A stretch of DNA of 64,000 bases from Brevundimonas alba (GTDB lineage Bacteria; Pseudomonadota; Alphaproteobacteria; Caulobacterales; Caulobacteraceae). Shown piece by piece: positions 62,306 to 64,000 of this stretch; within the stretch, counting starts at the first letter, position 1; each line of letters opens with the position of its first letter. The stretch spans positions 62,001-126,000 of the forward strand of contig NZ_JAATJM010000002.1 in assembly GCF_011927945.1 (NCBI RefSeq). The letters run 5' to 3'. The notes below the pieces were generated by a model. The model had not been told where the DNA came from. It did not search any database and saw only the letters and a list, made by a program, of their open reading frames with translations. A program made the position numbers and the translations under genes.

Positions 62306-63247
62306 ATGACCGCTCCCTCCGAGTCCCTCGCGCCGCCGCCGTCGGGCCTGTCCCGCGCCACCCTGCTGGCGATCGGCGGCGTGGCCCTGTGCGCGACAAT
62401 CTGGGGCACGACCTGGTTCGCGATCACGCTTCAGCTCGGGCAGGTGGACCCGCTGGCCTCCATCGTCTGGCGGTTCGGTCTGGCGGCCATCCTGATCTTC
62501 GCCGGCTGTCTGATCACGCGCCGGTCGGTCAAACTGACCCTGAACCAGCATCTGGCCGCGGCGGGGCAGGGCGTGTTCGCCTTCTCCATCAGCTACAGCT
62601 TCACCTACGCCGCCGAGGGCCGGATCGCGTCGGCCATCGTGGCCGTCATCTTCGCGTCGCTGGCCCTGCTGAACCTGATCCTGTTCAAGGTCGCCGCCCG
62701 GCAGAAGGCCGCCTGGCTGTCGTGGGGCGGCGCCGCGCTCGGCGTTGTCGGGGTGGCGGTCCTGTCCGGCTCGGAAATCCTCGGCGCGGGTCTCGACGAG
62801 GCCAGCGCCACCGGCGTCGGCTTTGCGCTGACGGCCGTCGCGGCCTCCGCCTTCGGCAACTATTTCGCCTGGCGCGGCCAGAACGCCGGTTCGGCGGTGA
62901 TCCCCTCGACGGCCTGGGCCATGGCCTATGGCACGGGATTGCTGGCGCTCTACGGGCTTGTGACGGGCGTCGAATGGTCGATCGAGCCGAGCGTCCGCTA
63001 CATCGGCTCGCTGCTCTATCTGTCCGTGTTCGGCTCGGTGATTGCCTTCGTGGTCTATTTCACCATCGCCCGCACGCGGGGATACGCGCTGGCCAGCTAC
63101 ATCTCGGCCCTGACGCCGCCGATCGCCATGCTGGTGTCGATCCTGTTCGAGGGCGCGCATTTCGGCTGGCCAGCGCTGGTTGGCCTCGTCCTCGTGCTGG
63201 CCGGACAGGTCCTGCTGATCCGCGCGCCGAAGATCTCGGCGGCCTAG
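62306..63247 (+). CDS. EamA-family (DMT superfamily) transporter
   Basis: 313 residues from ATG 62306; an upstream TTG adds three. Ten membrane segments in two EamA halves: ATIWGTTWFAITLQLGQVDP and WRFGLAA in the first, and YISALTPPIAMLVSILFEG in the second. Such proteins export amino acids or other metabolites; substrate unknown. Its stop is shared on the opposite strand with the 52-residue gene (CTAG at 63244-63247). Confidence 0.93.
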   Translation: MTAPSESLAPPPSGLSRATLLAIGGVALCATIWGTTWFAITLQLGQVDPLASIVWRFGLAAILIFAGCLITRRSVKLTLNQHLAAAGQGVFAFSISYSFTYAAEGRIASAIVAVIFASLALLNLILFKVAARQKAAWLSWGGAALGVVGVAVLSGSEILGAGLDEASATGVGFALTAVAASAFGNYFAWRGQNAGSAVIPSTAWAMAYGTGLLALYGLVTGVEWSIEPSVRYIGSLLYLSVFGSVIAFVVYFTIARTRGYALASYISALTPPIAMLVSILFEGAHFGWPALVGLVLVLAGQVLLIRAPKISAA

Positions 63248-63402
63248 CCGAACCAGCCGCGCTTTTTCTTCGGCGGTTGCGAGGTGTCTTTCTGAACGGC
63301 GGCCGCCTCCGCCTCGGCCTTGCGACGCTTGCGCTCGGCGGCGACCCGGATGGCCACCAGCACCGGGATCAGTCCGTGCCGGTTTTGCGGAACACCGCCC
63401 AT
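63244..63402 (-). CDS. Small basic protein (52 aa) downstream of DUF4169
   Basis: 52 residues from ATG 63402 to TAG 63244. A ribosome site (CTGGAGG) lies in the end of the DUF4169 gene, whose stop is one base upstream. It starts MGGVPQNRHGLIPVLVAIR, then a run of Ala/Glu/Arg/Lys (AAERKRRKAEAEAAAV) and ends KKKRGWFG. No family recognised. It is easily missed by length cut-offs. Its position and ribosome site make translation likely. Confidence 0.7.
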   Translation of the reverse strand: MGGVPQNRHGLIPVLVAIRVAAERKRRKAEAEAAAVQKDTSQPPKKKRGWFG

Positions 63403-63403
63403 G

Positions 63404-63580
63404 TCAGTCCTCCAGCTTGGCGCCGTCGAGCAGCTGGTCCGCGCGGTCGCGCTCCTTCTCCGTCTTCGTCCGGACGGCCTTGGGCACGCCGTGCGCCGCG
63501 CGATTGGCGGCCGCGGTCGATTTCTTCTCCGCCTTGGCCCTGTCCTTCCGGACCCGGTTCAGGTTCACGACCTCGCCCAT
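63404..63580 (-). CDS. DUF4169 family protein
   Basis: 58 residues from ATG 63580, with ribosome site CGGAGG. It matches the DUF4169 pattern: GEVVNLNRVRKDRAKAEKK, AAANRAAHG, and DGAKLED at the end. These short helical proteins are widespread in alphaproteobacteria with no known function. It forms a two-gene unit with the 52-residue gene. Confidence 0.9.
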   Translation of the reverse strand: MGEVVNLNRVRKDRAKAEKKSTAAANRAAHGVPKAVRTKTEKERDRADQLLDGAKLED

Positions 63581-63651
63581 GACGCCTCCGTTATGCAACC
63601 CGAGCTGAGCCGCGGACGTATTCCCGCCGACCCAAGCCTCAGGAGCGTACC

Positions 63652-63885
63652 ATGGTAGACCTCTCCCTCCTTCGTGAAAGCCTAGAAGTTGTCGGCTCCG
63701 ACGGCGAGCACGTGGGCCGCGTCGACCATGTCCACGGCGACCAGATCGAACTGGCCAAGCTGGACCTCGGCGCCGGCTTCAAACACCACATGATCCCGGT
63801 CAGCTGGGTCGACCACGTCGACGCCCACGTTCATCTGAACATCACCAAGGATGAGGCCAAGGCGCGCTGGACGGAGAAACATTGA
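63652..63885 (+). CDS. DUF2171 family protein
   Basis: 77 residues from ATG 63652. PRC-barrel-like DUF2171 pattern: VVGSDGEHVGRVDHVHGDQIEL and HHMIPVSWVDHVDAHVHLN. These small proteins are common in alphaproteobacteria and may bind nucleic acid or partners through the barrel. Function unknown. Divergent from the DUF4169 gene (71 bases). Confidence 0.9.
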   Translation: MVDLSLLRESLEVVGSDGEHVGRVDHVHGDQIELAKLDLGAGFKHHMIPVSWVDHVDAHVHLNITKDEAKARWTEKH

Positions 63886-63920
63886 TCGGCGCGAGGTCGA
63901 GCAATTCTGGAGGACGCTGA

Positions 63921-64000
63921 CTAGTCGCCGAGCCCGCGCCATTCGAGCCCACCCGGCAGATCGAAGTCCGCGTAGTCCACCTGCAGCACGCGACGACGCC
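63921..64000 (-). CDS. Partial CDS, C-terminal 25 residues only
   Basis: A minus-strand frame runs from the window edge to TAG at 63921-63923. The visible end is rich in Asp, Gly and aromatic residues (DYADFDLPGG, LEWRGLGD). Too short to name. It converges with the DUF2171 gene (35 bases). Confidence 0.4.
   Translation of the reverse strand, partial: RRRVLQVDYADFDLPGGLEWRGLGD

Noticed and set aside
1..64000. CRISPR arrays, transposases, prophage modules, restriction or other defence systems.
   Set aside because: I saw no regularly spaced repeats and none of the gene families needed; the S24 repressor alone is not evidence for a prophage.

Overview
The window is a stretch of ordinary chromosome from a GC-rich (about two thirds G+C) alphaproteobacterium, most likely Caulobacterales and probably Brevundimonas or a close relative. 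I infer this from gene content, TamA/TamB, class I LysRS, an S24-type repressor, many hybrid histidine kinases, alphaproteobacterial small-protein families (DUF4169, RHH_4, DUF2171) and a GyrA with the Ala83/Met87 quinolone-region residues associated with Brevundimonas. I see no insertion sequence, integrase, prophage, CRISPR array or restriction system. Genes are tightly packed, many overlap by 1-4 bases, and no gene-free stretch exceeds about 300 bases.

Layout. 0.1-1.8 kb (minus): a redoxin-fold/2OG-Fe(II) oxygenase and a Cu/Zn superoxide dismutase lipoprotein. 1.8-7.8 kb (plus): gyrA, a class IV aminotransferase, coaD and two tandem periplasmic cyclophilins. 7.8-11.7 kb: Ppx/GppA phosphatase, hspQ, phenylalanine hydroxylase and an MHS-family transporter. 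11.7-17.7 kb (minus): an arginine succinyltransferase (AST) operon with astA, astD, astB and an M20 hydrolase where astE would be expected, plus a GNAT enzyme and a membrane protein. 18-24.3 kb: tamA-tamB. 24.4-28.9 kb: lipoproteins, a membrane hybrid kinase, a CaiB/BaiF CoA-transferase and tRNA-Lys(TTT). 29-31 kb: queA-tgt. 31-34 kb: DUF4126, class I lysyl-tRNA synthetase and a glycine-zipper/SH3 protein. 34-37.5 kb (minus): an S24 repressor and three pairs of tandem paralogues or homologues. 37.6-42.1 kb: an MBL exonuclease, a second hybrid kinase and queC-queE-queD. 42.2-46 kb: tRNA-Val(TAC) and a large autotransporter. 46.2-48.7 kb: SPFH protein, ribbon-helix-helix protein and glycosyltransferase. 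48.7-57.3 kb: a histidine phosphatase, parE, an O-antigen ligase-like protein, LtrA, DUF378, a GH5 hydrolase and lipoproteins. 57.3-64 kb: uvrD/pcrA, small membrane proteins, a SIMPL protein, RHH_4, Coq4, an EamA transporter and a DUF4169 mini-operon.

How genes work together. Two clusters cover much of queuosine synthesis: queC/E/D make preQ0 and tgt/queA insert the base in tRNA and build the cyclopentene precursor. The AST genes catabolise arginine to glutamate and succinate. TamA/TamB assemble outer-membrane proteins, and the autotransporter is a possible client. gyrA and parE give one subunit of each type II topoisomerase.

I found no obvious new multigene system. The most useful anomalies are at key residues: Tgt lacks two of its three zinc cysteines, QueD has Tyr in place of catalytic Cys27, and SodC has Asp for a zinc histidine. 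Other items worth checking are an inverted repeat just upstream of an SPFH-RHH operon, a hairpin that would hide a Shine-Dalgarno sequence, four convergent gene pairs that share a CTAG stop, and two short genes (41 and 52 codons) that are easily overlooked.
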